Part shown: positions 36,848 to 46,089 of the stretch, piece by piece
Position numbering within the stretch: position 1 is the first letter of the stretch
How the letters are laid out: the number at the start of each line of letters is the position of its first letter
Origin: an uncultured Alphaproteobacteria bacterium
Lineage (GTDB): Bacteria > Pseudomonadota > Alphaproteobacteria > Paracaedibacterales > CAITNM01
Reading direction: 5' to 3'
Assembly (NCBI GenBank): GCA_903893805.1
Contig: CAITNM010000001.1
Span: forward strand, 1-64,000
DNA length: 64,000 bases
Notes under the pieces: model-generated
Databases searched by the model: none
What the model was told of the DNA's origin: nothing
What the model saw: the letters and a program-made list of their open reading frames with translations, nothing else
Made by a program: the position numbers and the translations under genes

Positions 36848-36950
36848 TTACGATTTGCCTTCCCACATTACTGACTCGGTTAATTCCCCCAGTTAATCAC
36901 TCACTCAGCCCTGTCTTGTGGTGCAAGAGCTTGTATTGAAATACTTGTCT

Positions 36951-37322
36951 TTAATAATTACCAATCACCAGCAGTAAAGAAATCACCGTATTGGTTGGAA
37001 TAGGTGTTGCACCCGCTAACAAAGCGATATTGATGATTTTTCCTGTGGCATCTAGGGTGATGGTTGTATGGGTATTTTGTGCTACCGCTCCCATAGGAAT
37101 CACCTCACCGGTTGTGCTTCTTCGCATAAAAACCGATGATATTGCCTTGATTTTACCCGCCCCTTTCCAGGTCAAGATATTGGCATTGGCGTTAGCCGCA
37201 ATTCCTGCGGCAGTCGTAATATCAAAAGCAACCAGCTGATAATCGCCTCCGGTTGACACCACGCTTGTATTCACGTTGGCAGCAGTGGTTGTATTTTGAA
37301 CGTAGCGAATAACACTTGTCAT
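36951..37322 (-). CDS. small phage structural protein (capsid decoration-like)
   Basis: 123 residues, rich in Thr, Ala and Ile with a beta-strand pattern (ANILTWKGAGKIKAISSVF and THTTITLDATGKIINIAL). GAGGAG precedes the ATG. It lies between the capsid and adaptor genes, where decoration or head-completion proteins are commonly encoded. Function is inferred from position only. Confidence 0.55.
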   Translation of the reverse strand: MTSVIRYVQNTTTAANVNTSVVSTGGDYQLVAFDITTAAGIAANANANILTWKGAGKIKAISSVFMRRSTTGEVIPMGAVAQNTHTTITLDATGKIINIALLAGATPIPTNTVISLLLVIGNY

Positions 37323-37345
37323 GATTAATCTCCTCTATTTATTGG

Positions 37346-38566
37346 TTAAAAGCTGACAAACGAATGAAGTATTCCCTGTTCAACCACTGTGTTTGATCCC
37401 ACCACTGCTCCAGCCTGGCTTGCGTATAAACTTTTAAACTGGAGCATCTTTTGCCCACGAAACTCATGACCAAAGTAGAGCTGAATGCGTTCCACTAGGT
37501 CATTTTCCATACCAATTTGTGGTTCTTCCGCCCAACCTATCGACAGGGCACCAGCACCCATAAAAATGTTCCAAGCCGCTTGTTTTGTCCCATCTTGACT
37601 GGTGATCGCATATTGGTAGAGGTCACGGCAGCTATAAATCGCAATGCCACGGTACTCACCGACATAATCGGCACCATTGAGGGTTTGTGGGGTATTATCA
37701 GAATCAATCACCGTGCCACGGTTAAAGGTTGAGTTGGCAAACAACGGATCGGCAAACAAACTGGTTAAGGTTTGGGGATGGGCCAGATAAATATATTTGT
37801 TCATCGGCCACCCGGCTTTGCTTTTAATGTAAGCGGGGCGTAGGGCATTTTCGGTATTAACCCCAATATCAGCAGCATTACCCCGTTCCGCATATTGCTT
37901 GAGGGTTTCCAAGTGACGGGCGGAAAGACCTGATCCTGCAGGCGTCGTTGCTGCTGAAGCCTGCATACCATTGACTAGGGTTGGGAACGTGCCATTGGCT
38001 TGGTAGTTGGCCCTGGTTACAAGCGTTCCTGCTGCTATACGAAAGACGACCCGATCATAAGAAGGGTAATTCCCCGCAACGTTACCGGTTAAGGCAGAGC
38101 CTCTAGTCAGAGCTGGATAAACCGTCGAGGTCATCGCATTAAACAGATCGTAGTTTAAACACCGAGAGAATGCTTCGACCAATTGCTGACGCGCATAGGG
38201 TGGCAAGTCAATCGGGGTGCCGTAGTTGAGAATATCATAACCCTTTATCTGCACCAGAAAGCTTTTAAAGTCGACATTGACGGCGTCATAATCGACTTGT
38301 TGCTGCTGGGCATTACCCCGGCGTTGGTCAAAGTTTAGCACAGGGTTTTTGTAATCAAGCGCTTGGAGTTTACCCATGCGGTATTGCAAACCTTCACCAC
38401 GACTGAGTTGTTTACGAACAATCGGTCGGGTCGGCTCATTACCGATCAGGTTGTACAGTGGGGTAATTTGTACCCATTCCTTGAAGACTTTCGTGACAAC
38501 GTCAAAGGGGAAGAGGTTTTGGTTAATCCCGTTATAACCTGGTGCAGGGACTGGATAAAGTGCCAT
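37346..38566 (-). CDS. major capsid protein
   Basis: 406 residues of the N4-gp56/P22-type coat class: RKQLSRGEGLQYRMGKLQ, VDYDAVNVDFKSFLVQIKG, LPPYARQQLVEAFSRCLNYD and the C-terminal GEYRGIAIYSCRDLY with FMGAGALSIGWAEEPQIG. It should form the HK97-fold icosahedral shell. It follows the scaffold gene after a 222-nt gap holding a strong hairpin, and has AAAAGGAA before its ATG, which fits high expression. Confidence 0.85.
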   Translation of the reverse strand: MALYPVPAPGYNGINQNLFPFDVVTKVFKEWVQITPLYNLIGNEPTRPIVRKQLSRGEGLQYRMGKLQALDYKNPVLNFDQRRGNAQQQQVDYDAVNVDFKSFLVQIKGYDILNYGTPIDLPPYARQQLVEAFSRCLNYDLFNAMTSTVYPALTRGSALTGNVAGNYPSYDRVVFRIAAGTLVTRANYQANGTFPTLVNGMQASAATTPAGSGLSARHLETLKQYAERGNAADIGVNTENALRPAYIKSKAGWPMNKYIYLAHPQTLTSLFADPLFANSTFNRGTVIDSDNTPQTLNGADYVGEYRGIAIYSCRDLYQYAITSQDGTKQAAWNIFMGAGALSIGWAEEPQIGMENDLVERIQLYFGHEFRGQKMLQFKSLYASQAGAVVGSNTVVEQGILHSFVSF

Positions 38567-38734
38567 AAAAATTCCTTTTTTAAAATAAACAAAAAAAATT
38601 TAAGCAACAACCAAAGTTGTCCTTAAAATGCGAATTTTCGTTCTTTTCAAAAAAGGGAAGAATTTAAGGGGTAGCCGAAGAGAATAGCGTTAGCTGTCTT
38701 CAATACCCAAAAAATCGTCTTCTCATCCAAGTGT

Positions 38735-38777
38735 GAGGCTAAAAGCGGGCGTATCGTGGCGAGTCACTTTTAGCTTC
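38735..38777 (-). promoter_or_regulatory. hairpin between scaffold and capsid genes
   Basis: GAGGCTAAAAG (38735-38745) and CTTTTAGCTTC (38767-38777) form an 11-bp stem with one G-U pair and a 21-base loop. In the late mRNA it lies between the scaffold stop and the capsid start, so it may set the scaffold/coat ratio by partial termination or by mRNA processing. No T-run follows, which argues against a simple terminator. Confidence 0.4.
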
Positions 38778-38788
38778 TCCACCCTAGT

Positions 38789-39748
38789 TTACCTACGGCG
38801 GGCGACCTTATCACGTTCCTCAAAAAGTTCTGAGATTGAATCCTTGGCAGCATTACTGCCCGACTCACTCATCTCATTAATGCGATAACGCGGTTGATCA
38901 TAGTCCTCATGCTGTGCCAGTTTTTTAGTTAACTTGTCAATACTTCTGTTTAACTTCTCGATTTCTTCATGCTTTTTTTTAATATAACTTCCAATACCTC
39001 CAGAACTAGCGATATCCTTATAGGATTCATCATAATAAAGCTTGCCAATGCTGAGCATCTTTTTAGTCAGTTTGATCGGATCATCAATAAGATCGGTAAG
39101 CTCTTCAAGAGCCCCCTTAACTTCTTCTGGGGACGCTAGGCTCAAGAAACAATCAAAGGCTTTGACCTTGTCGTCCAGCAGGTCATCATCGCTATATTTT
39201 CTGAGGTTTTCTAGTTGGGTGTTGGCAATTTTAAGGACCTGACCAAAGGGATGCGCATCGTATGGGGTGGTTTCCCCTAGTCCTGCTTCAACATCATCAG
39301 TATTATTTAATGATTCTACTAAGCTTTGCGCTTCTGTTTCTGAAAGCGCGCCGTTTGCCACAAGGTCGTGGGTAATCTTTAGGGCAGATTTAAGCCGTTT
39401 AGAGTTTTTATGGCCAAATGCTTGAGTCTCAGTGAGCCGCTTATTGGTTTTTGTCAGTTCTTCTTGTAAGGCTTTAAGATCTGGGGCATCTTGGCCATTT
39501 TTATCCCCTGCGCCAGTTTTTTCAGCGCTAGCTGGCTCATCTTTTTTACCTCTGGTAACCCCTGCGCTTAAGTCTTGTGGTGGCTCTGGCGTCGTTTCTT
39601 CAGCTGCGCCAACAGGGCTATTTCTTGTCGCCAGGTGTTTTTGGTCTCTCTCATTAAATAAATCAGAAATCGTATCATGGATGCCATCCTCTATTTTATT
39701 GGATGTTTCTGGCTCAATCTGCTCTGCTTTTTTGAGATTTTCAATCAT
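38789..39748 (-). CDS. capsid scaffold protein
   Basis: 319 highly charged residues with a disordered Pro/Glu/Lys N-terminal third and long helices (LKALQEELTKTNKRLTET, EEIEKLNRSIDKLTKKL), located directly between portal and coat genes as scaffolds are. An unusual feature is a repeated motif at both ends: DTISDLFNERDQKHLATR near residue 26 and DSISELFEERDKVARRR at the very C-terminus; in P22 the basic C-terminal helix binds coat. AGGAGAAG precedes the ATG. It should direct procapsid assembly and then leave the shell. Confidence 0.78.
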   Translation of the reverse strand: MIENLKKAEQIEPETSNKIEDGIHDTISDLFNERDQKHLATRNSPVGAAEETTPEPPQDLSAGVTRGKKDEPASAEKTGAGDKNGQDAPDLKALQEELTKTNKRLTETQAFGHKNSKRLKSALKITHDLVANGALSETEAQSLVESLNNTDDVEAGLGETTPYDAHPFGQVLKIANTQLENLRKYSDDDLLDDKVKAFDCFLSLASPEEVKGALEELTDLIDDPIKLTKKMLSIGKLYYDESYKDIASSGGIGSYIKKKHEEIEKLNRSIDKLTKKLAQHEDYDQPRYRINEMSESGSNAAKDSISELFEERDKVARRR

Positions 39749-39823
39749 TTTCTTCTCCTAAGGTGGTGTTTAAAATGGATGTTTAAAATGGTCATTTAAG
39801 TGAATGTAACAAGTTCGGTAAGC

Positions 39824-41716
39824 TCACGGCCTTTCTGACGGCATCCCAGGCATTGGGGGCTGGGTAGATCCACCTTGGGGTTGGCCTTGAGGGGCAAACT
39901 GCACCGGATCACCTCTGCCGGCAACTCCTTGTTCCATGGTGGTTTTTTGTTGCATGGCTTGCTGCATCTCTTGGGCGATTTGTTCCGGATTGCGTACCCC
40001 CATGCGGCGCAGTAGTTCCGGTGAGAGCATTAGCCACTGGGCGTGGGCATTTGACAGCAGGGACTCGAAAGTAGCCTTTTGTTCCGCAAAAGAACTTTGG
40101 TAATCCGGCACTTCTTCAATGTACAAGGACAGCGGTAGGGTGCGGATATCATTAAAGATTACCTGTTTACCGTTGACTTCTCGCATCAGATTCAAAATGA
40201 TCACTTCTCGCTCATTCGGTGTTAGCAGTTCTACCGCCGCGTTCATCTCACTGCTGGATTGAATGATGTTTAAGATAAACCGGGATTCGCGTTTCTTCAT
40301 CTGCGAGAAGTTATCAAAGGCAAAGACATTATTGCGCACACTGTTGACCTGACGCATGTGTTGGGCAACCCCACTGGTAGCATTGGTTTGAATCCCCAGC
40401 ATCTCATCATAAATACCCGTGACGCGCTGAATCAGGTTAAGGTAGAGCTCGACAATTTTAAGCTGCTCTTCCCCCATCTGCGCATTGCTAGACAGCTGAA
40501 ACTTAGAATCCTTAGGCAAGGCAATCACTGAATCAGCAGTTTTTAATTCCCTGCGAATAGTTTCAATGTCCTTACCCTGCATCGGATTGCCTTCAAAGAT
40601 CACCCTGGCAGAATTGATCGCATAAACGGATTTGGTCACCCTCACATTACAATCGCGTTGGATATCTTTCATGCTTTCTAAAAGCCCATAGGGCACACCG
40701 GTTTTAAAACGGCGCTGAAAGACAATCGGAATATAGCTAAAATCTTGCTGGTCTGGGAACGTGGCATCAAGGGGAGCATGTTCCAGCAGGGTGTTGTCCA
40801 AAAACAGCGTACGCATGATGCGCTCACCCATTACACGCTCTTTCTGAGTATGGTCTTCCTGGGTACGCCCTTCCTGGTTGTCTGTATTGATAGCTTCCTC
40901 AGATCCTGACAGCTCTTCGGCTTTATCTAGATTAAAGGTTTCAAAAGATCTGCCATTAGCATCAGTCCCGCGATAGACTTTTTGTGGCACCTTGTATTGG
41001 ACTTCGACTACTAACACCCGACTTCCCTTTGCGCCTGTATACCCACCGTCATCCGTATAGGATGCGTTACGATCCATCAGCTCTGGATTGTAAAGCCCAT
41101 CGTAATAGGAAAACTCGCCCCCAAAATCTATCTCTTGAGCAGCTTTAGGCCACCTGGCCTGTACCACCTTAGGATCCATCCAGAATTTACGACAGACGTA
41201 CTTCATGGCGTTATATTGGGGAGTGAGATCATCGGGATCAGGGATAATGTTAAATGGGTGCACATAATCATAAAAGACCTCGCCATCTTCCTTGTAGAGA
41301 TGGCTCCAGCCAATCCCGCAAATGAGGGAATCACGAAACTTCAAGCTGCCTTTATAAGGCACCTCCTGGTGTTCTTGAATGTAGAACAACAGATGAGTTA
41401 AGGCTTCAGCGAGTTTATCATCTTGAGGGTTATGGGAATCATTGCGACAAGCGGTGCGGTAACGGGATTGGATTTCGACACCAGAAAGATTATCAATAAA
41501 TCCTTTGCAGATATTGACGGTAATGGGGAGTTGGGCGCGTTCTTGCAAAATGCGTAAATCAAGTGGTTCCCATTGTCCCGTACCATCGTAAAACCCATAG
41601 TCATGAATACATTTGGTTCTAAAGTCTTGGGAAGAGCTATGCAGGTTTGCCGCCCTAAAATAGTCTTGGGCGGTGTCTAGAGCCTTTTGCCGGGATGGTG
41701 AAAGTGGGTAAGCCAT
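39824..41716 (-). CDS. portal protein (P22-like)
   Basis: 630 residues with the podovirus portal layout: N-terminal QDYFRAANLHSSSQDFRTKC, YDGTGQWEPLDL, PITVNICKGFIDNLSGVE, the wing domain DYVHPFNIIPDPD and a helical stem region GLLESMKDIQRDCNVRVTKS, then RVTGIYDEMLGIQTNATSGV. The C-terminal 60 residues are Gln/Pro/Gly-rich and likely flexible. Forms the dodecameric DNA gate. The start lies 10 nt after a small ORF (41727-41882). Confidence 0.9.
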   Translation of the reverse strand: MAYPLSPSRQKALDTAQDYFRAANLHSSSQDFRTKCIHDYGFYDGTGQWEPLDLRILQERAQLPITVNICKGFIDNLSGVEIQSRYRTACRNDSHNPQDDKLAEALTHLLFYIQEHQEVPYKGSLKFRDSLICGIGWSHLYKEDGEVFYDYVHPFNIIPDPDDLTPQYNAMKYVCRKFWMDPKVVQARWPKAAQEIDFGGEFSYYDGLYNPELMDRNASYTDDGGYTGAKGSRVLVVEVQYKVPQKVYRGTDANGRSFETFNLDKAEELSGSEEAINTDNQEGRTQEDHTQKERVMGERIMRTLFLDNTLLEHAPLDATFPDQQDFSYIPIVFQRRFKTGVPYGLLESMKDIQRDCNVRVTKSVYAINSARVIFEGNPMQGKDIETIRRELKTADSVIALPKDSKFQLSSNAQMGEEQLKIVELYLNLIQRVTGIYDEMLGIQTNATSGVAQHMRQVNSVRNNVFAFDNFSQMKKRESRFILNIIQSSSEMNAAVELLTPNEREVIILNLMREVNGKQVIFNDIRTLPLSLYIEEVPDYQSSFAEQKATFESLLSNAHAQWLMLSPELLRRMGVRNPEQIAQEMQQAMQQKTTMEQGVAGRGDPVQFAPQGQPQGGSTQPPMPGMPSERP

Positions 41717-41726
41717 AGGTTAAAGC

Positions 41727-41882
41727 TTACCCATTTGTAACAATACATCGATAAGGATATGTGCAAGCAATTGAATACCATAAAAAGTACGCCTCCACAA
41801 CGAGGGGAATTTGTGCTCCAATTATCCGCAAATTCTTGATGCTGTCATCACCGGTGCATTGACGGGTGGAAGTAATGATCAT
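41727..41882 (-). CDS. small phage protein, 51 aa, between terminase and portal
   Basis: ATG at 41882 follows AAAGGATATCCC, a good ribosome-binding site, and opens 51 codons (MIITSTRQCTGDDSIKNLR...) ending in TAA ten bases before the portal start. It fills an otherwise empty gap in a tightly packed late operon, which supports a real gene. A hydrophobic stretch (IPLVVEAYFLWYSIA) lies in the middle. No family is recognised; translation could also merely couple to the portal gene. Confidence 0.45.
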   Translation of the reverse strand: MIITSTRQCTGDDSIKNLRIIGAQIPLVVEAYFLWYSIACTYPYRCIVTNG

Positions 41883-42043
41883 GGGATATCCTTTTTTTAA
41901 AAAACTTTAAGAATAGCAATACACTAAATACTTTTAACAACTTATAAAGTATAGCATGTTTGTTCATAAATTCAAGGTTTATAGCTTTACTTTTAATTTA
42001 CTGTCATCGAACACCGCATTGGTAGTCGGGGGCACTTATAGCG

Positions 42044-43459
42044 TTACAAATACCCAGCTTCTCCCCAATGTCCCACTTTCTCACGATAAAATTGGGTTGG
42101 GCTGCGGGCATACGCCAAGCCATTGAGCGCATAGAATAACGCATCAATGCAGTGGTCATTCTTCTTCAAAATTAAACCATTATCATCCCGAGCATACTGC
42201 CGCCATTCGGTTACCAAATGACGACAGCCAACCCCTTTGGTTGTAGAAAAAATCTTGAAACGGTCGCCCCTGACTCGCTCATAAATCTCATCAATAATTG
42301 CCTCTTTGGTGTTATTTGCCTTATTGGCTTTAATTAAACGCAACCCTGAACGCATCTGCAGAAAATCAATCGTCTTTTCTTTGGTGTGCATGTTTTCGCC
42401 CGCACCTGCAGGATCAACCATGCCAGTGCACCACTCAGGGATGATTCTTGAAATGTTAGAGGCATGTTCTGTAGGCGTTGCATTACTCAGCTTATAATTT
42501 GCAACGGCATAGATGATGTCTTTGTCACGATCATGGGCCAGCAGTACTGAGCCCCAAGTTCCCCCAGAAGAAGCGGAAGGGTCTAGTCCATAAACCCTGG
42601 CAAAATGGTCAGGGATTTCAAAGGGATCCACAAAGATATCCGATTCTTTCATGGTAAAGACTTTGCCTTGACCAAAGACTGGGATGCCATGTTCGCGAGC
42701 TTCGAGTTGCCACCCGGGTACGGATTTACGTAAGCGCTCGCGTTCCTCTTGTTTGAGATAAGGATTATCTGCCCAAGACGCCATGATGTAGAAACGGCCA
42801 TCTTTGACCTCACCTTCAGCTGCATGATCGAGAAAGTGCGCAATCAACTCATCCTTACCCCGTTCTGGCCACATCGAGACGACCAAGAAGGTCTTTTCGC
42901 TATCAAAAGATGTCGTCCTGATTAAGGCCTCCTGATAGACTTTGAAGTTAGGCACCTCATCGAGGTGGATAAAATCCGCCTTAACCCCTTGAAAGGATGA
43001 CTCCCCTTGCTGAAAGGCCTTGAACTTCAGTTCAGAAACACCACCAGAGACATGACTAATCCTCACCGTATCCCAGGCTCCAGCAATCGTGGTGTGGGTT
43101 TTGCTTAAGACATAGCTTTCATGGAGAATTGGTGGCATCGAGTCGTCAATATCGCCAACAAACAATTTCTTCTGCAAAATATCCCGGGTGTCTTTCAAGC
43201 TGATTGATGCCGAGATCGCATTGATTGGCCGGCGGAAACGGTAGCCCTTCCACCACGGGGGATAATTACCCGTTAAGTGCATTGCCATTTCCATACAGAC
43301 TGCATTGGTCTTGCCGGTGCGATTGCCCCCTAGGAACAGACGCTCACCTGCGGTAATGCCAGCATTATGAAAGGCCTGCTGTTTAAGGGTTGGCTCATAA
43401 AACACAAACTGTCTTAACAGGGTCTCAGCTAATTTATCAGCAGAAAGGGAATCAAGCAT
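42044..43459 (-). CDS. terL: terminase large subunit
   Basis: 471 residues with both catalytic halves: packaging ATPase with Walker A GGNRTGKT (44-51) and Walker B FIHLDE (Asp167, Glu168); RNase H-like nuclease with metal ligands in YGLDPSASSGG (Asp293), GMVDPAGAGE (Asp349) and HCIDALFYAL (Asp439). It pumps DNA through the portal and cuts the concatemer, probably by headful packaging as in P22. The small subunit lies upstream, separated by a 472-nt gap. Confidence 0.95.
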   Translation of the reverse strand: MLDSLSADKLAETLLRQFVFYEPTLKQQAFHNAGITAGERLFLGGNRTGKTNAVCMEMAMHLTGNYPPWWKGYRFRRPINAISASISLKDTRDILQKKLFVGDIDDSMPPILHESYVLSKTHTTIAGAWDTVRISHVSGGVSELKFKAFQQGESSFQGVKADFIHLDEVPNFKVYQEALIRTTSFDSEKTFLVVSMWPERGKDELIAHFLDHAAEGEVKDGRFYIMASWADNPYLKQEERERLRKSVPGWQLEAREHGIPVFGQGKVFTMKESDIFVDPFEIPDHFARVYGLDPSASSGGTWGSVLLAHDRDKDIIYAVANYKLSNATPTEHASNISRIIPEWCTGMVDPAGAGENMHTKEKTIDFLQMRSGLRLIKANKANNTKEAIIDEIYERVRGDRFKIFSTTKGVGCRHLVTEWRQYARDDNGLILKKNDHCIDALFYALNGLAYARSPTQFYREKVGHWGEAGYL

Positions 43460-43931
43460 GAAATTTCTTAACTCAAGAAAAACAATTAAAAGTTAAAATA
43501 ACAATACATCTAATCATAATCTCTAACAAGAAATGTTTAGAGAAATTTAAGATGTATTATACGTATATATGACTAAGCAAAAGCATATGGCCATGACCAT
43601 ATATCTCCTACCATGATGAAGGGCTAGGGGTGGCATGGTACCGTACCCCCGGGGGGCCAGTATAAATAAATATTGAATACTAAGTGACGCGCAAGTGAAC
43701 CATGAAATACTTATAAGCCATGCAAATTAACGCTTTATCAGCGCATCTATTGATAAGCCTCTGATACTGAATCATCTGTTCTATAGGCTATATACCCTTA
43801 ATAACAGCTAATTAAATAGCCTTGACTACCAAATTCTACCATAATTCAACCAGTCACTCGTTAGGCTATATACCCTTAATAACAGCTAATTAAATAGCCT
43901 TGACTACCAAATTCTACCATAATTCAACCAG
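43460..43931. other. non-coding gap between terminase genes
   Basis: No ORF with a ribosome-binding site. The gap holds CATATGGCCATGACCATAT (a near-palindrome, around 43584), a GC block CCCCCGGGGGG near 43650 in otherwise AT-rich DNA, and most of a 78-bp tandem duplication. Terminase genes normally abut, so the insertion of 470 bp of structured DNA is unusual; a packaging or regulatory site is possible. Confidence 0.45.
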
Positions 43932-43939
43932 TCACTCGT
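43784..43939. repeat. perfect 78-bp tandem duplication at the 3' end of terS
   Basis: The sequence starting TAGGCTATATACCC at 43784 and ending in CACTCGT is repeated exactly at 43862-43939. The second copy includes the stop codon and last codons of the small terminase gene (CDS end 43932). Perfect identity indicates a recent event. Confidence 0.9.
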
Positions 43940-44339
43940 CCGGTTCGCTAACCACGGCCGCATATTCAGGTGTATTCCCATCACTGTCTATGGTGGTAAA
44001 AGCCGGAATACCTTTTTTACTTTTCATCCATAGCTTCAAGAAGGTTTGTTGGTCCTCATGGCTCAGTTCACCTGCGAAGCTAGTGAGGTTAAGATTGACC
44101 TCTGTGCTCTCCTCTTTGGAGATCGCTACAAACGTACCGGGCTTGGGGTAAAAGTACTCCATGCACAGTTTGATAGCCCAAGGTTCCTCAGTCTTCACAG
44201 CACGCTTTAAGGCGATCTCCCCAACCTTCTTGATGTCCTGATAATGTTCCTTGCAAAACGCCTGTAAATCCTTAGATCGATAGTCGATGCCCTTGGCTCT
44301 GCCTAAGGGATTGCCGCTCTGTCCTGGTTTAAATGTCAT
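43932..44339 (-). CDS. terS: terminase small subunit-like protein (DUF5681 N-terminus)
   Basis: 135 residues opening with FKPGQSGNPLGRAKG, the DUF5681 motif found at the start of many phage small-terminase proteins, followed by a helix-turn-helix-like region (IKKVGEIALKRAVKTEEPWA). The acidic C-terminus (VSEPDE) is typical of the segment that contacts TerL. It lies upstream of terL on the same strand. It should recognise the packaging site. Confidence 0.75.
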   Translation of the reverse strand: MTFKPGQSGNPLGRAKGIDYRSKDLQAFCKEHYQDIKKVGEIALKRAVKTEEPWAIKLCMEYFYPKPGTFVAISKEESTEVNLNLTSFAGELSHEDQQTFLKLWMKSKKGIPAFTTIDSDGNTPEYAAVVSEPDE

Positions 44340-44924
44340 CGCTTAACCCTCTCCTTGCTCAACAGCCAAATGCAAGACCCAGAGTTGCCTATTTTTTAAG
44401 CACAGTCAACCCAAACTAGCCTCATCGGCTCAATCGCTAATTACCTGTGATGTTATCCTCAATATCCACGTAAACCATTGCCTATACCGCTTTTCCTGGG
44501 GTTTATGGGTAGCATCAGGTGTTGTCAAATGGGTCAATAGAGATCATCCCATGGCATCTTGATGGGTCATCTTCTAGCTGAATCGCCTGAACTCGCTGTT
44601 GATCTCGTTAAAATGAGTATTGCGCCAAGCTAAATCAGCCTTTTTCACCTACCCCATTGATGTGATGTTTGTGAACGTATTAGCATATGTAATTATCATG
44701 TATAAAATATGGCCGTAGCCAAACCACCTTGTAAGCCCTTGTTTATTGAAAATTTCACGCTTAATGTCATCACAATTAAGCTTGACCGTTTCAGTAATTA
44801 AGCTATTTTCTTATCCATGTATCCTATATTATAATTATATATAAATTATATGTTATCGGCATATTATTAAATAAAAAATCATTGTATATTCTAGTTACCT
44901 CAAATGTGCCTATTTTTTAAACAT

Positions 44925-45059
44925 ATTGATCAGGGTGTGGTAGGGCTCAAAAATGGCGGTTTCCCTCAAATTGATCAGGGTGTGGTAGGGCTCAAAAATG
45001 GCGGTTTCCCTCAAATTGATCAGGGTGTGGTAGGGCTCAAAAATGGCGGTTTCCCTCAA
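44925..45059. repeat. three perfect 45-bp tandem repeats (iteron-like)
   Basis: Units begin ATTGATCAGGGTGTGGTAGG at 44925, 44970 and 45015 and are identical over all 45 bases. Because 45 is divisible by three, a plus-strand frame stays open across them and gives a repeated peptide (QGVVGLKNGGFPQID), but there is no ribosome-binding site and the unit looks like DNA-level repetition. There are no spacers, so this is not CRISPR. Confidence 0.88.
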
Positions 45060-45245
45060 ACGGTCAAAAATAAAAACTCTGGGGCACCCCCGTGACCGTT
45101 CTTAGAAAATAAGGGCTCACAGGCATCTCAAAAACGAGGTTTTGCTAAAGATACTCCTATCCTATGGTGGTTATTATACCCCTAAAGGGGGAAATATCAC
45201 CTAGGGGGGGGTGGGGATGGTCGACGCAGAGCATGGTGTGCTAGG

Positions 45246-45449
45246 ATGTGGTCAATTCATCATCAGGGTGGGGATAGGATCAGTGAGCTCGTTAAGATGG
45301 TTCCTACAGCATTGGTCATCACGACCACGATGGCTACGACGAAAAAGAAAAAATCTCACGATCACGAACATCAGATACTTTTAGGGGATGATCTCAACTT
45401 TAGAATGGCATTTAAACACCTCCTAGAGACTCGCCTGATGGGGCAGTGA
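45246..45449 (+). CDS. doubtful small ORF, 67 aa
   Basis: An open frame with a Lys-run and a charged C-terminal part (KKKKSHDHEHQILLGDD, FKHLLETRLMGQ). Two internal ATGs exist (45298 and 45329); none has a clear ribosome-binding site. It may be a small phage regulator or chance. No family recognised. Confidence 0.25.
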   Translation: MWSIHHQGGDRISELVKMVPTALVITTTMATTKKKKSHDHEHQILLGDDLNFRMAFKHLLETRLMGQ

Positions 45450-45615
45450 AACATCTTGGCTATCTCACATAACATGACCCACAAAATCGTTGCACAACGC
45501 TCTATGATAGCAAAGAATTGACAATGGCTAAAACGCTAGGGATTTAAGGGTGGACAGCATCGTTAAGTATAGGCTATAATGACCAATTAAATAATCAGCA
45601 TTTCTAAGTAAAACT

Positions 45616-46089
45616 ATGGTAAAAATTTTAGCCTTGGATCTTGGCACCAACACAGGCTGGGCTCTCCTGCAACAATCCAATGCTACAGCTGGTTATCGGG
45701 TTACCAGTGGCACCATCAATCTCAAGAATGATCGGTTTCAAGGGGGTGGCATGCGCTACCTCAGGTTTCGCAACTGGCTGGATGAGATCAGTCAGTGCAG
45801 CGGTGGAATTGATACGGTGTATTTCGAAGAGGTGAGGCGCCACCTAGGTGTAGATGCTGCTCACGTCTACGGTGGATTTCTGGCAACCCTGACTGCATGG
45901 TGTGAAGATCACGAGCTGCCATATCAAGGGGTGCCCGTATCCCATATCAAGCGTCAGGTGACCGGTAAGGGCAACGCTAGCAAGCAAGAGGTCATTGAAG
46001 CTGTCAGAGCCTTAGCCTACCACCCCAAGGATGATAATGAAGCCGATGCCTTGGCCATCATTGAATGGGTGCTTAAGGGTGCCTCTTAG
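45616..46089 (+). CDS. phage RuvC-like Holliday junction nuclease
   Basis: 157 residues with the RuvC/RNase H fold: ALDLGTNTGWAL (Asp8), VYFEEV (Glu71/72), the basic SHIKRQVTGKGNASKQEV segment, and DDNEADALAI (Asp139, Asp140, Asp144) give the acidic catalytic set. Phage enzymes of this family resolve branched DNA before packaging. It is transcribed toward the reb genes and overlaps the last of them by 4 bp, tail to tail. The preceding gap holds the iteron-like repeats. Confidence 0.87.
   Translation: MVKILALDLGTNTGWALLQQSNATAGYRVTSGTINLKNDRFQGGGMRYLRFRNWLDEISQCSGGIDTVYFEEVRRHLGVDAAHVYGGFLATLTAWCEDHELPYQGVPVSHIKRQVTGKGNASKQEVIEAVRALAYHPKDDNEADALAIIEWVLKGAS

Larger units (their letters stand above)
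44340..45615. other. long non-coding region with repeats, candidate phage origin or packaging region
   Basis: About 1.27 kb with no convincing gene apart from one doubtful short ORF (45246-45449). It includes short repeats of AATTAAGCT (44773-44810), a very AT-rich block (44820-44880) and, directly after it, three perfect 45-bp direct repeats. AT-rich DNA beside iterated repeats is the usual layout of an iteron-type replication origin; the location next to terS also permits a packaging role. Confidence 0.5.

Noticed and set aside
44925..45059. CRISPR array
   Set aside because: Direct repeats are contiguous with no spacers, only three copies, and there are no cas genes.
44904..45095. 63-residue repeat protein on the plus strand
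   Set aside because: The frame is open only because the 45-bp unit is a multiple of three; no ribosome-binding site and no non-repeat domain.
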